Below, piece by piece: positions 26,232 through 34,623 of a stretch of 60,248 bases of DNA. Position 1 is the stretch's first letter. The number at the start of each line of letters is the position of its first letter. Below the pieces are notes generated by a model, which was not told the DNA's origin, ran no database searches, and saw only the letters and a program-made list of their open reading frames with translations. The stretch spans positions 1-60,248 of the forward strand of contig JAJYVS010000016.1 in assembly GCA_021791895.1 (NCBI GenBank), given 5' to 3'. This DNA is from Actinomycetes bacterium. GTDB taxonomy: Bacteria; Actinomycetota; Acidimicrobiia; Acidimicrobiales; RAAP-2. Both the position numbers and the translations under genes were made by a program.

Positions 26232-27227
26232 TTGGCCAAGGGCGACTACCTCCTCGGCGTCGATACCGGTTTCTCGAAGAGTGTCGTGACCGTGAGCGAC
26301 AGCAGCGGCAGGGTTCTTGCCACTGTGCGAGGTGCCGGGGTGATGCTCTTTGGCCCTCCGACTCCGGACCAAGTGGCCGTTGTGGGCGAGCTCATCTCCC
26401 GGGTGTGCGACACGGCGGGGATCGAGCGCGACCGGCTCGGCCACGTCGGTGCTGGCATGTGCGGTGTCGATCTCCCCAAGGACTGGGAGGATCAGCACCG
26501 GGTCCTCTGTTCGGGGCTGGGGTTGGACCGCGAAACAACCGTCCTCGTCAATGACGCGATCGTGGCCCTATGGGGTGCCACGGGCGCCGGCCGCGCGACC
26601 ATCGTGCAGCAGGGTTCGGCCTTCACCTCCGCGTACCGGGGGACCATGGGCGAGGAGGAGCTCTTCGATCCGTTCGACCACGCACGCCTCGTTGACCTGC
26701 GCAAGGAAGCGCTGGCCAGGGTGGTCAGGATGCTCGACGGGCGGGCGGTGCGGACGCCCTTCGCCGACCGATTTCTCGAGCACTTCGGCGTGACGAACAT
26801 CGAAGGCCTATACGAGCTGTTGGCCGAACCGAGGGGCATCGGGTGGCGATTGCTCTCGACCATCGTCGGTGTGGTCTCGACGGCATGGGTCGAGGGCGAC
26901 CCCATCGCCACGGAATTGGTCGAGGCGCTCGCCACCGACCTGGCCGTGACAGTCCGAGCGATGGCGGTGCGGATCGGTGAAGGACCTTTCGAGGCGGCGT
27001 TCGGGGGCGGCGTCATCGAGAGGCTTCCGTCCAGCTTTCTTGCACTGGTCAGCAGGGAACTCACGGGCCTATGTCCACAGGCCAGCACCGTCGGCATCGC
27101 GTTGCCGCCCGAGCAGGGGGCGCTGGTGATGGCCGGGCACGCTGCCGGCATGGATCCGGGCGAGCTGTTCGCCGCGCTCGTCACCGAATCTCGATCCGGT
27201 GACCTGGCCCGGACCGCGAACCAGTGA
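26232..27227 (+). CDS. BadF/BadG/BcrA/BcrD-type ATPase, probable sugar kinase (GlcNAc kinase-like)
   Basis: This 331-residue ASKHA-fold protein has LLGVDTGFSKSVVTV (phosphate-1 loop, residues 7-21), VLVNDAIVALWGAT (phosphate-2 region with Asp) and EAAFGGGVIERLP (adenosine loop). These match eukaryotic-type N-acetylglucosamine kinases and BadF-like proteins. The TTG start at 26232 is preceded by GGGGGAAGG. A GH4 glycosidase acting on phosphorylated sugars begins 85 bases downstream on the same strand, so this kinase probably supplies or recycles its sugar. Cytosolic. The precise sugar is inferred, not shown. Confidence 0.82.
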   Translation: MAKGDYLLGVDTGFSKSVVTVSDSSGRVLATVRGAGVMLFGPPTPDQVAVVGELISRVCDTAGIERDRLGHVGAGMCGVDLPKDWEDQHRVLCSGLGLDRETTVLVNDAIVALWGATGAGRATIVQQGSAFTSAYRGTMGEEELFDPFDHARLVDLRKEALARVVRMLDGRAVRTPFADRFLEHFGVTNIEGLYELLAEPRGIGWRLLSTIVGVVSTAWVEGDPIATELVEALATDLAVTVRAMAVRIGEGPFEAAFGGGVIERLPSSFLALVSRELTGLCPQASTVGIALPPEQGALVMAGHAAGMDPGELFAALVTESRSGDLARTANQ

Positions 27228-27312
27228 CTGAAGAGACACATCGGAGGCTTCGGCCTCTGCCTCATCCCCTGTGCTCGGTTGAACCCGTCACAGAGCCTGA
27301 AGGAGATAAACG

Positions 27313-28608
27313 ATGAGCCCATCTTCGCATATCGAAGATCTCGTCATCTCGGTAGTCGGCGCGGGCGGGAGCTACACGCCGGAGCTGATCTCCGGTGTGG
27401 CGAAACGTCCGCACGAAGAACTTCCCATCGGGGAGATCCGGCTGGTCGACATCATCCCCGAACGGCTCGAGATCATGGCTGGCCTGACCAGACGGATGCT
27501 CGACGCGTCCGATCGGAAGATCAAGGTCACGAGTTCGACCGAGCTGTCGAAGTCGCTCGAGGACGTCGACTTCGTCGTGACCCAGGTCCGTGTCGGTGGC
27601 ATGCCTGCTCGGTATCTCGACGAAAGCATCCCCTTGCGCTACGGGGTCATCGGCCAGGAGACGACGGGCCCAGGCGGGATGTTCAAGGCCTTGCGGACGA
27701 TTCCGGTCATGATCGAGATTGCCGAAGAGGTGGTCCGCCTCTCTCCGAGCGCGATGATCCTCAACTACACCAACCCCAGCGGAGTGATCACGCAGGCCGT
27801 TCTCAACCACACCGAGGCGCGGCTCGTCGGCCTGTGCTCGGGGATTCCCGGGTTGCAGGACCTGCTCGGGGGCGTTCTGACGCCGCGTTTCGGCCCGATC
27901 GAGACTCGTTGTGTCGGTCTTAATCACGTCGGCTTCATCCACGATGTCCGCGCCGACGGAGTGAGCGTGACCCGCGAAGCCATCGAAGAGGCCACGAGTC
28001 AGCTCGCCAGCGTGTCGGCCGAGCTCGAACGGTGGTGTGCGCTATCCGAGCTCATCGGCGCCTTTCCGATACCCGGGTACTGCAACTACTACTTCCACCG
28101 ATCGAAGTCGGTGGCAAAGCAGCAAGAAGCAGATCGGACGCGTGCGCAACAGATCATGGAGATCGAGAAGGAAGTGTTCGAGGAGGCGGTCGATCCGAAC
28201 ACCTCGTCGGCACCGGTGGCCCTGGCCAAACGCGGTGGGCAGGGATACAGCAACATCACGTTTGCCGTTCTGCAGGCGATGGTCTCGGGGAGTCCCGCTG
28301 ACTTGGCCATGAGTGTGCGAAACGACGGGACCGTCAAGGGGCTGCCGGACGATGCATCGGTCGAGGTCGTGTGCCACGTCGACAGCGACGGGGCGACGCC
28401 GCTTCAGGTCGGGGAGATTCCGCTCGCGTTCAGAGGACTGGTCCAGGCGGTCAAGGCGCACGAGACACTCACGATCGAAGCGGCGATCACCCGGCGACGT
28501 GATGTCGCGCTCCAGGCGCTCCTCGCGCATCCGCTGGTCGGGGATCTCGACGTGGCCGAGCCCCTCCTCGATGAGCTGCTCGGGGCCCACGGCCTGGACT
28601 TCACCTGA
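27313..28608 (+). CDS. Glycoside hydrolase family 4, 6-phospho-beta-glucosidase-like
   Basis: This 431-residue enzyme begins with a Rossmann NAD site (VVGAGGSYTPELISGV) and carries GH4 features: DFVVTQVRVGG, NYTNPSGVITQAVLNH, the metal-binding Cys in GLCSGIPGL and His in GLNHVGFIHDV. GH4 uses NAD+ and a divalent metal in a redox-elimination mechanism. The usual GLCN motif reads GLCS here, but the Cys and the His are kept. AAGGAG lies before the ATG at 27313. Paired with the upstream kinase it suggests intracellular use of a phosphorylated disaccharide or amino sugar; no PTS or ABC sugar transporter is adjacent. Confidence 0.9.
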   Translation: MSPSSHIEDLVISVVGAGGSYTPELISGVAKRPHEELPIGEIRLVDIIPERLEIMAGLTRRMLDASDRKIKVTSSTELSKSLEDVDFVVTQVRVGGMPARYLDESIPLRYGVIGQETTGPGGMFKALRTIPVMIEIAEEVVRLSPSAMILNYTNPSGVITQAVLNHTEARLVGLCSGIPGLQDLLGGVLTPRFGPIETRCVGLNHVGFIHDVRADGVSVTREAIEEATSQLASVSAELERWCALSELIGAFPIPGYCNYYFHRSKSVAKQQEADRTRAQQIMEIEKEVFEEAVDPNTSSAPVALAKRGGQGYSNITFAVLQAMVSGSPADLAMSVRNDGTVKGLPDDASVEVVCHVDSDGATPLQVGEIPLAFRGLVQAVKAHETLTIEAAITRRRDVALQALLAHPLVGDLDVAEPLLDELLGAHGLDFT

Positions 28609-28726
28609 GCACCCGTCCTCGGACCGACGGCCGGTTCCGCCTCGGAGCGGGTGGGCAGATGGTCGGCGGCCCACCCGGAGCCGGAGCCGGAGCGCGGGTA
28701 TCGATGACGAAGCGCGGAGCTCGGAC

Positions 28727-29602
28727 TTAGCGGGCCAGTCCAGGTTTGGCGCGCGCGTCGACCAGGAACATGGCCGCGACCACGAGGAAACCGCCGACCA
28801 AGAGGGGCCAGCCCAGCCGCTCTCCGGCGATGAAGGCCACGGCGGCAGCGAAGAGGGGCTCCAGCGTGAAGACGATCGCCGCCCGCGTCGGCGAGATCAG
28901 TGACTGGGCCCAGGTCTGGACGACGAAGGCGAAGGCGGTGGCCGCGAGCGCCGTCACCAGGATCGCTGTCCAGTCGGTGGCGTTGGTCGGTACGACGACC
29001 CCCCCAGGCAGGGCAACCGCCAAGCTGAGCAACCCGACCGTCAGGAGCTGCACGGTCGCGACTCCGTAGACATCGAGGCCCGACGACCACCGGCCCAGCC
29101 CCACGATTTGCAGGGCGAAGCAGGCCGCGCTGGCCAGGGTGAGGAGCTCCCCGGTTCCGAGGGCGGCGCCGTGGAGGGACATGAGTGCCAGCCCGACGGT
29201 GGCGAGGCCCACCGCGGCCCAGGTGAGCGGCCGCAGTCGGTGCCGCAGCAGCACCCAACCGAGAATCGGGGTCAGGACCACTTCGAGGCCGGTGATGAAC
29301 CCCGACACCGCGGCGGGAGTCGATCGCAGCCCATCGGTCTGGAGGAGGTAGCCCGCGGTGAGGGCCAGGCCGAGCAGCGCACCCTCGACCCACTCCCGGC
29401 GACCGAGCCGGAACAGGGTCCCCGGGCGAATCGCCACCAGCACCCCGGTGGCGAGGAGGAAGCGCAGGGCGAGGAAGCTCGTGACCGGCAAGTGGCCCAC
29501 CGCCTCCTTGACCAGGACGAACGTGGAACCCCAGGCAGCGGTGACCGCGACCAGCAGGACGACCGCCAGGGTCGTCGGCCGCTGCCGCATCCGCTCCACC
29601 AT
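28727..29602 (-). CDS. EamA/DMT-superfamily transporter
   Basis: This 291-residue membrane protein has about ten helices in two EamA repeats: AAWGSTFVLVKEAVGHLP near the first helix, and RAAIVFTLEPLFAAAVAFIAGERLG, the conserved second-repeat motif. Members export amino acids or metabolites. The ATG at 29602 has GGAGGTGGAG upstream and lies just inside a control region carrying three operator copies shared with the divergent XRE-cupin regulator. Regulation by that protein is therefore very likely. Confidence 0.9.
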   Translation of the reverse strand: MVERMRQRPTTLAVVLLVAVTAAWGSTFVLVKEAVGHLPVTSFLALRFLLATGVLVAIRPGTLFRLGRREWVEGALLGLALTAGYLLQTDGLRSTPAAVSGFITGLEVVLTPILGWVLLRHRLRPLTWAAVGLATVGLALMSLHGAALGTGELLTLASAACFALQIVGLGRWSSGLDVYGVATVQLLTVGLLSLAVALPGGVVVPTNATDWTAILVTALAATAFAFVVQTWAQSLISPTRAAIVFTLEPLFAAAVAFIAGERLGWPLLVGGFLVVAAMFLVDARAKPGLAR

Positions 29603-29626
29603 CGCTCCACCTCCGCCAGGTCTAAG

Positions 29627-29674
29627 GGCAATATAGTGCTCTAGGGCAGTATATTGCATTGGGCAGTATATTGC
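29627..29674. promoter_or_regulatory. Three operator copies (GGCArTATAkTGC) between the DMT transporter and XRE-cupin genes
   Basis: Near-identical 13-mers lie at 29627-29639 (GGCAATATAGTGC), 29645-29657 and 29662-29674 (both GGCAGTATATTGC), spaced 18 and 17 bp. Each is close to a dyad (GGCArTATAyTGCC). They stand out as an AT-rich island in high-GC DNA and cover the place where both divergent promoters must lie. The XRE-cupin protein is the obvious binder, giving control of the exporter and autoregulation. Confidence 0.8.
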
Positions 29675-29709
29675 CATACCTCGGGTTCGATTCCGTTACG
29701 CTGCCCGGA

Positions 29710-30291
29710 GTGGAACCCTCCCCTCGGGCCGAGGAGGCCCGGGAACTGCTCGAGCACGTCGGGCACCGAGTCCACGAGTTCCGAAGCGACCAGAAGCTCA
29801 CCTTGGATCAGCTGAGCGCCCGGTCCGGAGTGAGCCGGCGCATGATCTCGATGCTCGAGGCCGGCACGGCCAATGCCAGCCTGGCCACGATCGACAAGCT
29901 GGCCCGGGCCCTCCGGACCGACTTCGCCTCCCTCGTCTCGGCCCGCCGGCCAGAACCCCTGGTCCCGGCGCGGACGGACGCGGCCACCACGGTGTGGCGG
30001 GACGACCTCGGCTCTGACGCCCGGTTGCTCGGTTCGAGTGCGGGGGCCGGGACGACCGAGCTGTGGCAGTGGCACCTGGCGCCCTCTGCCCGCTACCAGG
30101 CCGAAGCCGACCCGCCGGGCAGCGAGGAGCTCATCCTGGTCCAGGCCGGATCGCTGGTCGTCGAGGTCGAAGAGGGCGATCTTTGCATGGAAAAAGACGG
30201 GTACCTCCGCCTACCGAGCGACCGCAGTTACGCCTACCGGAACGACGGTGACCGGCCGTGCCGGTTCCTGCGGGTGGTCGTCGTCCCCTGA
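29710..30291 (+). CDS. XRE-family regulator with C-terminal cupin domain
   Basis: 193 residues from the GTG at 29710. Residues 15-75 form an XRE helix-turn-helix (KLTLDQLSARSGVSRRMISMLEAG, then NASLATIDKLARAL). Residues 110-190 form a small cupin barrel (EELILVQAGSLVVEVEEGD, ending FLRVVVVP). Such proteins sense a small ligand through the cupin. TACGCT ends 7 bases before the GTG, and the third operator copy sits about 36 bases upstream, consistent with a leaderless, autoregulated transcript. The divergent DMT exporter is the likely target, so the ligand may be the exported compound. Confidence 0.9.
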   Translation: MEPSPRAEEARELLEHVGHRVHEFRSDQKLTLDQLSARSGVSRRMISMLEAGTANASLATIDKLARALRTDFASLVSARRPEPLVPARTDAATTVWRDDLGSDARLLGSSAGAGTTELWQWHLAPSARYQAEADPPGSEELILVQAGSLVVEVEEGDLCMEKDGYLRLPSDRSYAYRNDGDRPCRFLRVVVVP

Positions 30292-30325
30292 TCTGCGACA
30301 GCAGATCGGTCCCCGGGCGAAAGGC

Positions 30326-31174
30326 TCACCGGGGCCCGAGCAGACCCTCCAGGAACACGGCCACGCCGTCTTGGTCGCAGTCCGTGGTGACGTAGTCGAC
30401 GGCGGCCAGCACCTCGGGATGGGCGTTTGCCGGAGCGACCGACGTCCCGGCCCAAGCGAGCATGGTCAGGTCGTTGGGCATGTCCCCGAAGGCCAGCACC
30501 GCCTTCGCCTCGACCCCGGCCACCGCGGCCAAGAACGCCAGGGCCGAGGCCTTGCTGACCCCGGGGGCCGCCAGTTCGATCGGGGCACCCGGGCCCGAAC
30601 TGGTCACCTCCGCGAGTTCTCCGACGGCCCTCCTGGCCCGGTCGAGCACTTCCCAGGGATCGCCCGGCTCCTTGTGCCGGACGACCAGTTTGGCGACGGG
30701 CATGGTCACCAGGTGCTCCACCGCGGCGACGAGGGACCCGGCCGGCAGGGGCCACTGGTTCGGATACGTCGGCTCCTGGCCGTAAGCGAACCCGGCCTCG
30801 ACGGCGAAGGCCGGATCGGTCAGCTCGGCCCGGAGGAGGTCCACCAGCTGCAAAGCGGCCCCCGGGGAGATCGTGTGCTCACCGGTCACCGCTCGTTCTT
30901 TGGCGTCGTACGTGAGGGCGCCGTTCGAGCAGATGACGACCGGATGGCACGGGATCTGTGCGGCGACGGCATCGACCCAACGGGGGGGACGGCCGGTGAC
31001 CAGCACCACCTCGGTGCCTGCATCCACCGCCGAGGTGATGGCCGAGACCGTGCGAGGTGAAAGCGCTCCGTCGCGCCGCAACAGCGTGCCGTCCAGATCG
31101 GAGGCGACCATGTGGACCCGTTCACCGAAGATCAGGATCCCGTCGTCACGCTCTGCGCCGCCCGAGTGCTTCAA
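30326..31174 (-). CDS. HAD-superfamily hydrolase, Cof type
   Basis: This 282-residue HAD phosphatase has motif I in ASDLDGTLL, motif II in VLVTGRPP, the motif III Lys in SKASAL and motif IV in AFGDMPNDLTML. A C2-type cap (ICSNGALTYDAKERAV through the VVRHKEP region) identifies the Cof/sugar-phosphatase subgroup. It probably dephosphorylates sugar phosphates or nucleotides in the cytosol. The start is uncertain: a TTG at 31174 gives room for the first beta strand, while the ATG at 31111 sits immediately at the DLDGT strand. It converges with the XRE-cupin gene. Confidence 0.88.
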   Translation of the reverse strand: MKHSGGAERDDGILIFGERVHMVASDLDGTLLRRDGALSPRTVSAITSAVDAGTEVVLVTGRPPRWVDAVAAQIPCHPVVICSNGALTYDAKERAVTGEHTISPGAALQLVDLLRAELTDPAFAVEAGFAYGQEPTYPNQWPLPAGSLVAAVEHLVTMPVAKLVVRHKEPGDPWEVLDRARRAVGELAEVTSSGPGAPIELAAPGVSKASALAFLAAVAGVEAKAVLAFGDMPNDLTMLAWAGTSVAPANAHPEVLAAVDYVTTDCDQDGVAVFLEGLLGPR

Positions 31175-31238
31175 GGGACTGCCCCGAGCCCGACACGTTC
31201 ATCCGCCTCGTGCGTCGAGTCCAGGGCATGGCGACCGG

Positions 31239-32693
31239 TCATGCACCCGAGCGCTGGCCACCGAGCCGAGTCGCCCGGGTGGCCGAGAGCAGGGCGGCCA
31301 ACGCCATGATGCCCATGGATGCGTAGAAGGCGGCATGCAGTCCGGAGGTGAACCCACCGGCCAGTCCTCCTCGGAGGCTCGTTGAGCCCACGAAGATCGC
31401 GAAGGCCAGCCTCCGGCTGATGCTCCGGGAGGCGATCAGGATGGCCATCGAGAACGAGAAGACCATCCCGACATTGGCGAACGTTCGCAACATGCCGGAC
31501 GAGATGCCGAACGCTGCCGGCGGCGAGGCCTTCATGACGGCAGAGCTGTTGGCCGGGAAAAAGCAGCTGGCGCCGAGTCCGTTGATGACGCTGCCGACGA
31601 CGACGAGCCACAGGCCGGTCGTCACCGACAGATGGGCGTAGACGAACAGCGCCGCGACCTGCACCCCGAGGCCCAACGTCGCCGGGAACACCGGGGAGAA
31701 GCGGTCCGCCAACCGACCCGCCATCGGCCCGACAACCGAGCCGATCAGGTAGCCGGGAATCAGCAGGAGCGACGCATGGATCGGCGACAGCCGACGCACT
31801 CCCTGGAGGTACATGATCACCAGGAACAACACGGCGTAGTTGGAAAGACCCTGGAACAGGGACGCCAAGAGCGACGGCGTCATGGAAGGCACGGCAAATA
31901 AGGAGAGGTCGAGCATCGGCTCGGCCGTGTGCCGCTCGACCACGACGAAGACCCCCATGAGGAGCGCGCCCCCGAGGAGATAGCCGAGGAGCTCGCCGTC
32001 GAGCGGTTTGGTGGCGAGCTTGGTCACCGCCCAGAGCACTCCGAACAGGCCCAATCCCAAGGTGGCCATCCCGACCAGATCCAGTCGGTGGGTCTCGGGC
32101 TCACCCCGGTCGCGGAGCACGCGCACGGCGAGTATCACGCCAACGAGGCCGATCGGCACATTGATCCAGAAGATCCACCGCCACGACACGTAGCTCACGA
32201 TGGCCCCGCCGAGAAGGATTCCGAGGACAGCACCAAGGCTGAACCCGATGCCGTTGTAGCCGTAGGCCTTCCCTCGCTCCTCCCGGGGGAAAAGGTCGGC
32301 GATGATGGCGCCGCTGTTCGCTGTGACCAAGGCTCCCCCGACGCCTTGGAGCACCCGGAACGCGACGATGGACATCTCGTTCCAGGCCAGAGCGCACAAT
32401 GCCGAACCCACGATGAAGACCGCGAATCCGGCTTCGTACATGCGGACCCGGCCGAACATGTCGCCGAGACGGCCGACCTGAGTCGCGAGAATGGTGATGA
32501 CGAGGAGGTAACCGATCACCACCCAGATGACCGAATCGAGCACGACGTGCAGGGATCTCTCGATCTCGGGAAGAGCGAGCACGACGATGGTCGTGTCGAC
32601 CGCGGTGATCATCACGCCGATCATGACGACCACGATCGACAACCCACTTCGCACCGGCATGGGCGAGCCGGACTTCAACTGGAGTTCCGTCAT
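31239..32693 (-). CDS. MFS transporter, DHA2 (EmrB/QacA) drug-export family
   Basis: This 484-residue protein has about fourteen membrane helices. Family marks are AVDTTIVVLALPEIERSL in helix 1 (Asp in the motif D1 region), ATQVGRLGDMFGRVRMYEAGF (motif A) and VLQGVGGALVTANSGAII (motif C, antiporter signature). It is expected to exchange protons for toxic organic compounds. No regulator is adjacent; the HAD gene follows 64 bases downstream. The start ATG at 32693 begins MTELQLKSGSP. Confidence 0.92.
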   Translation of the reverse strand: MTELQLKSGSPMPVRSGLSIVVVMIGVMITAVDTTIVVLALPEIERSLHVVLDSVIWVVIGYLLVITILATQVGRLGDMFGRVRMYEAGFAVFIVGSALCALAWNEMSIVAFRVLQGVGGALVTANSGAIIADLFPREERGKAYGYNGIGFSLGAVLGILLGGAIVSYVSWRWIFWINVPIGLVGVILAVRVLRDRGEPETHRLDLVGMATLGLGLFGVLWAVTKLATKPLDGELLGYLLGGALLMGVFVVVERHTAEPMLDLSLFAVPSMTPSLLASLFQGLSNYAVLFLVIMYLQGVRRLSPIHASLLLIPGYLIGSVVGPMAGRLADRFSPVFPATLGLGVQVAALFVYAHLSVTTGLWLVVVGSVINGLGASCFFPANSSAVMKASPPAAFGISSGMLRTFANVGMVFSFSMAILIASRSISRRLAFAIFVGSTSLRGGLAGGFTSGLHAAFYASMGIMALAALLSATRATRLGGQRSGA

Positions 32694-32862
32694 GGCGAAC
32701 CCGCGTCAGCGTAACTTGGCGTCGAGCAGGGGGTCGGCGGCCGTCCTCGTACCCCGGTAGGTGGGGCGCCTCCCGGAAGCGCGAACCATGTCCGGCTCCG
32801 AGGGCACCGAAAGGCTACCGGCACGCCCGGCACCCTCGGGACTCGGCGCCGCGAACTGGCCG

Positions 32863-33696
32863 CTACCCGGCCCGCATACACTCCCTGAGCGCACGCCATC
32901 CCACGAGCTGGACTCCGTGGGTCTCCAGGGTCCGCTGGAACTCTTGATCGTGAACCAGCAGCTGGTGGTCGTCGACCCGGCGCATCCAGTCGGGGGCCGC
33001 CGCCCGGAGTTCGGGGCTGTCGACGGCCGGGTGCAGGTAGGCCTCGGTGACCCCGGTACGCAGCTTGGGGACGATGTCGAGCAGGACCGGGCGGCTGCCA
33101 ACGCCCGGGACGTAGACGAAGTGGTCCGGGAAGACGACCCCGCGCTCGGCCGCCGGGGCGCGGAAGGGGAACCCGAGAACCGCCTCGGTCTCGGCGCCCG
33201 ACAGACGAAGGGGCAAGCGATACGCCGCCGCCAGCTCGAGGTAGACCTCGAAGAGGTCGGGGTTTGTCTGGACCGTTCCCATGTGGGCATCGAGATGGGT
33301 GACATCGATGCCCCAAGCTAGAGCCTGGTCCACTTGAGCGCGGCACTCGCGACGCACCTCGTCGACGTCAGCTCGTCCGATCACGGCCTCAACCGTTTGG
33401 GGGAACCGACCCTGGTTATCGACCAGTGAAAGGGACGGGGTGATTGGTCCCCAACGGTAGACCTCCCACTCCGAGGTGACCGTCAGATGTACTCCGACAT
33501 CCTCGCCGTCGTAACGGCCTGCTGCCTCGGCCGCCCAGGGACAGGGGACCATCAAGCTCGCACTGGTGCCGAGACCCTGCCCTAGGGCCTCGTACACTCC
33601 TTCGTTAGCGGAGTGACAGAAGCCGAGATCGTCACAGTTCAAGATGAGCAGTCGGTCTTCGGCGCCATACCCGAGACGCTCGGCGAGAGTCGGCAT
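32863..33696 (-). CDS. ChbG/HpnK-family carbohydrate deacetylase (YdjC-like)
   Basis: This 277-residue protein has LILNCDDLGFCHSANEGVYEAL (metal-binding Asp pair), VGVHLTVTSEW (His) and VTHLDAHMGTVQTNP (His-x3-His region), all standard for the ChbG/HpnK fold. Characterised members remove N-acetyl groups from chitooligosaccharides or act on hopanoid precursors. The context gives no pathway; the nearest carbohydrate genes are the kinase and GH4 pair 4 kb away. The start is ATG at 33696. Cytosolic. Confidence 0.9.
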   Translation of the reverse strand: MPTLAERLGYGAEDRLLILNCDDLGFCHSANEGVYEALGQGLGTSASLMVPCPWAAEAAGRYDGEDVGVHLTVTSEWEVYRWGPITPSLSLVDNQGRFPQTVEAVIGRADVDEVRRECRAQVDQALAWGIDVTHLDAHMGTVQTNPDLFEVYLELAAAYRLPLRLSGAETEAVLGFPFRAPAAERGVVFPDHFVYVPGVGSRPVLLDIVPKLRTGVTEAYLHPAVDSPELRAAAPDWMRRVDDHQLLVHDQEFQRTLETHGVQLVGWRALRECMRAG

Positions 33697-33771
33697 GAGG
33701 CCAGCCTACGCCGGGGTCCTTCGATCGGCCCTCTCCTCGAGCCTTCGGCACTGGGGTCGTGGCGGGTCCGA

Positions 33772-34623
33772 TCATCCCTGCCGCTTGAGCCGACCGGTCT
33801 TCTTCGCCCAGCGCTCGGCGGCAGCGAAGATCGCGAGCGAGCTCGGGACCATGACCAGTCCGAAGATCGCCAGGATCAAAAGGGTGCGACCTTCCGACCC
33901 GAAGCCCGCACCGTTGAGCATGGCCGCTCGGACGCCGTTCAGCATGAAGGTCGCCGGTGACAGGTGGGATGCGGCCTGCAGCCACCCGGGCAGCACGTCG
34001 ATCCCGTAGTAGACGCCGGAGACCAACAGGACCAAGGCCTGGACCATGAACGACATCTGGACCCCACGCTCGGGATAGAGCATGGGGAGGATCCCGGTCA
34101 AGATTCCGAGCCCCACCAGGCTCACGCTCCCGATCGCGATGACCGCGGCGACCTCGGTCCAGTTGACATGGGAGAAGTTGATGTCGAAGAACGGCAGCGC
34201 GCAGGCCATGATGATCGCGGTCCGAATCGTCGCGTGGACGACGCCGAAGACCGACATGCCGATCAGATGGACGGTGCGTGACACCGGGGTCATGAAGGTG
34301 TGCTCGATGGTGCCCTCCCAGCGCTCCCAGGTGATCACGAGACTCATGTCGTCGAGAACTGCCGACAGGTAGGCCCATGTGAGGGTTCCGATGAGGAGGA
34401 AGAGCGTGAGCCGCGACACCTCTGCCGGCCGGATCAGACCGCCGTGCGACGCCTCCTTGGCGATGAAGGTGATGGCAAGCGTGTTGACGACGCCGTAGAC
34501 GACCCATACCACTTCCCACGCCCAATAGCGCTTCCACAAGTTGGTCTGACGTTCGAAGAACGCCCATCCGAGCGCGACGCGGCGAGGTGCCGGTAGCCGC
34601 ACCACGTTCTCAAGCTGTGTCAT
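33772..34623 (-). CDS. ABC-2 type exporter, permease subunit
   Basis: This 283-residue permease has six predicted helices and the ABC-2 features TWERWEGTIEHTFMTPVSR after helix 2 and LPGWLQAASHLSPATFMLNGVRAAML near the C-terminus. Its ATG at 34623 lies inside the last codons of the ATPase gene (14-base overlap), showing translational coupling. Together they form an exporter, typically for drugs, lipids or polysaccharide; the cargo is unknown. Confidence 0.92.
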   Translation of the reverse strand: MTQLENVVRLPAPRRVALGWAFFERQTNLWKRYWAWEVVWVVYGVVNTLAITFIAKEASHGGLIRPAEVSRLTLFLLIGTLTWAYLSAVLDDMSLVITWERWEGTIEHTFMTPVSRTVHLIGMSVFGVVHATIRTAIIMACALPFFDINFSHVNWTEVAAVIAIGSVSLVGLGILTGILPMLYPERGVQMSFMVQALVLLVSGVYYGIDVLPGWLQAASHLSPATFMLNGVRAAMLNGAGFGSEGRTLLILAIFGLVMVPSSLAIFAAAERWAKKTGRLKRQG

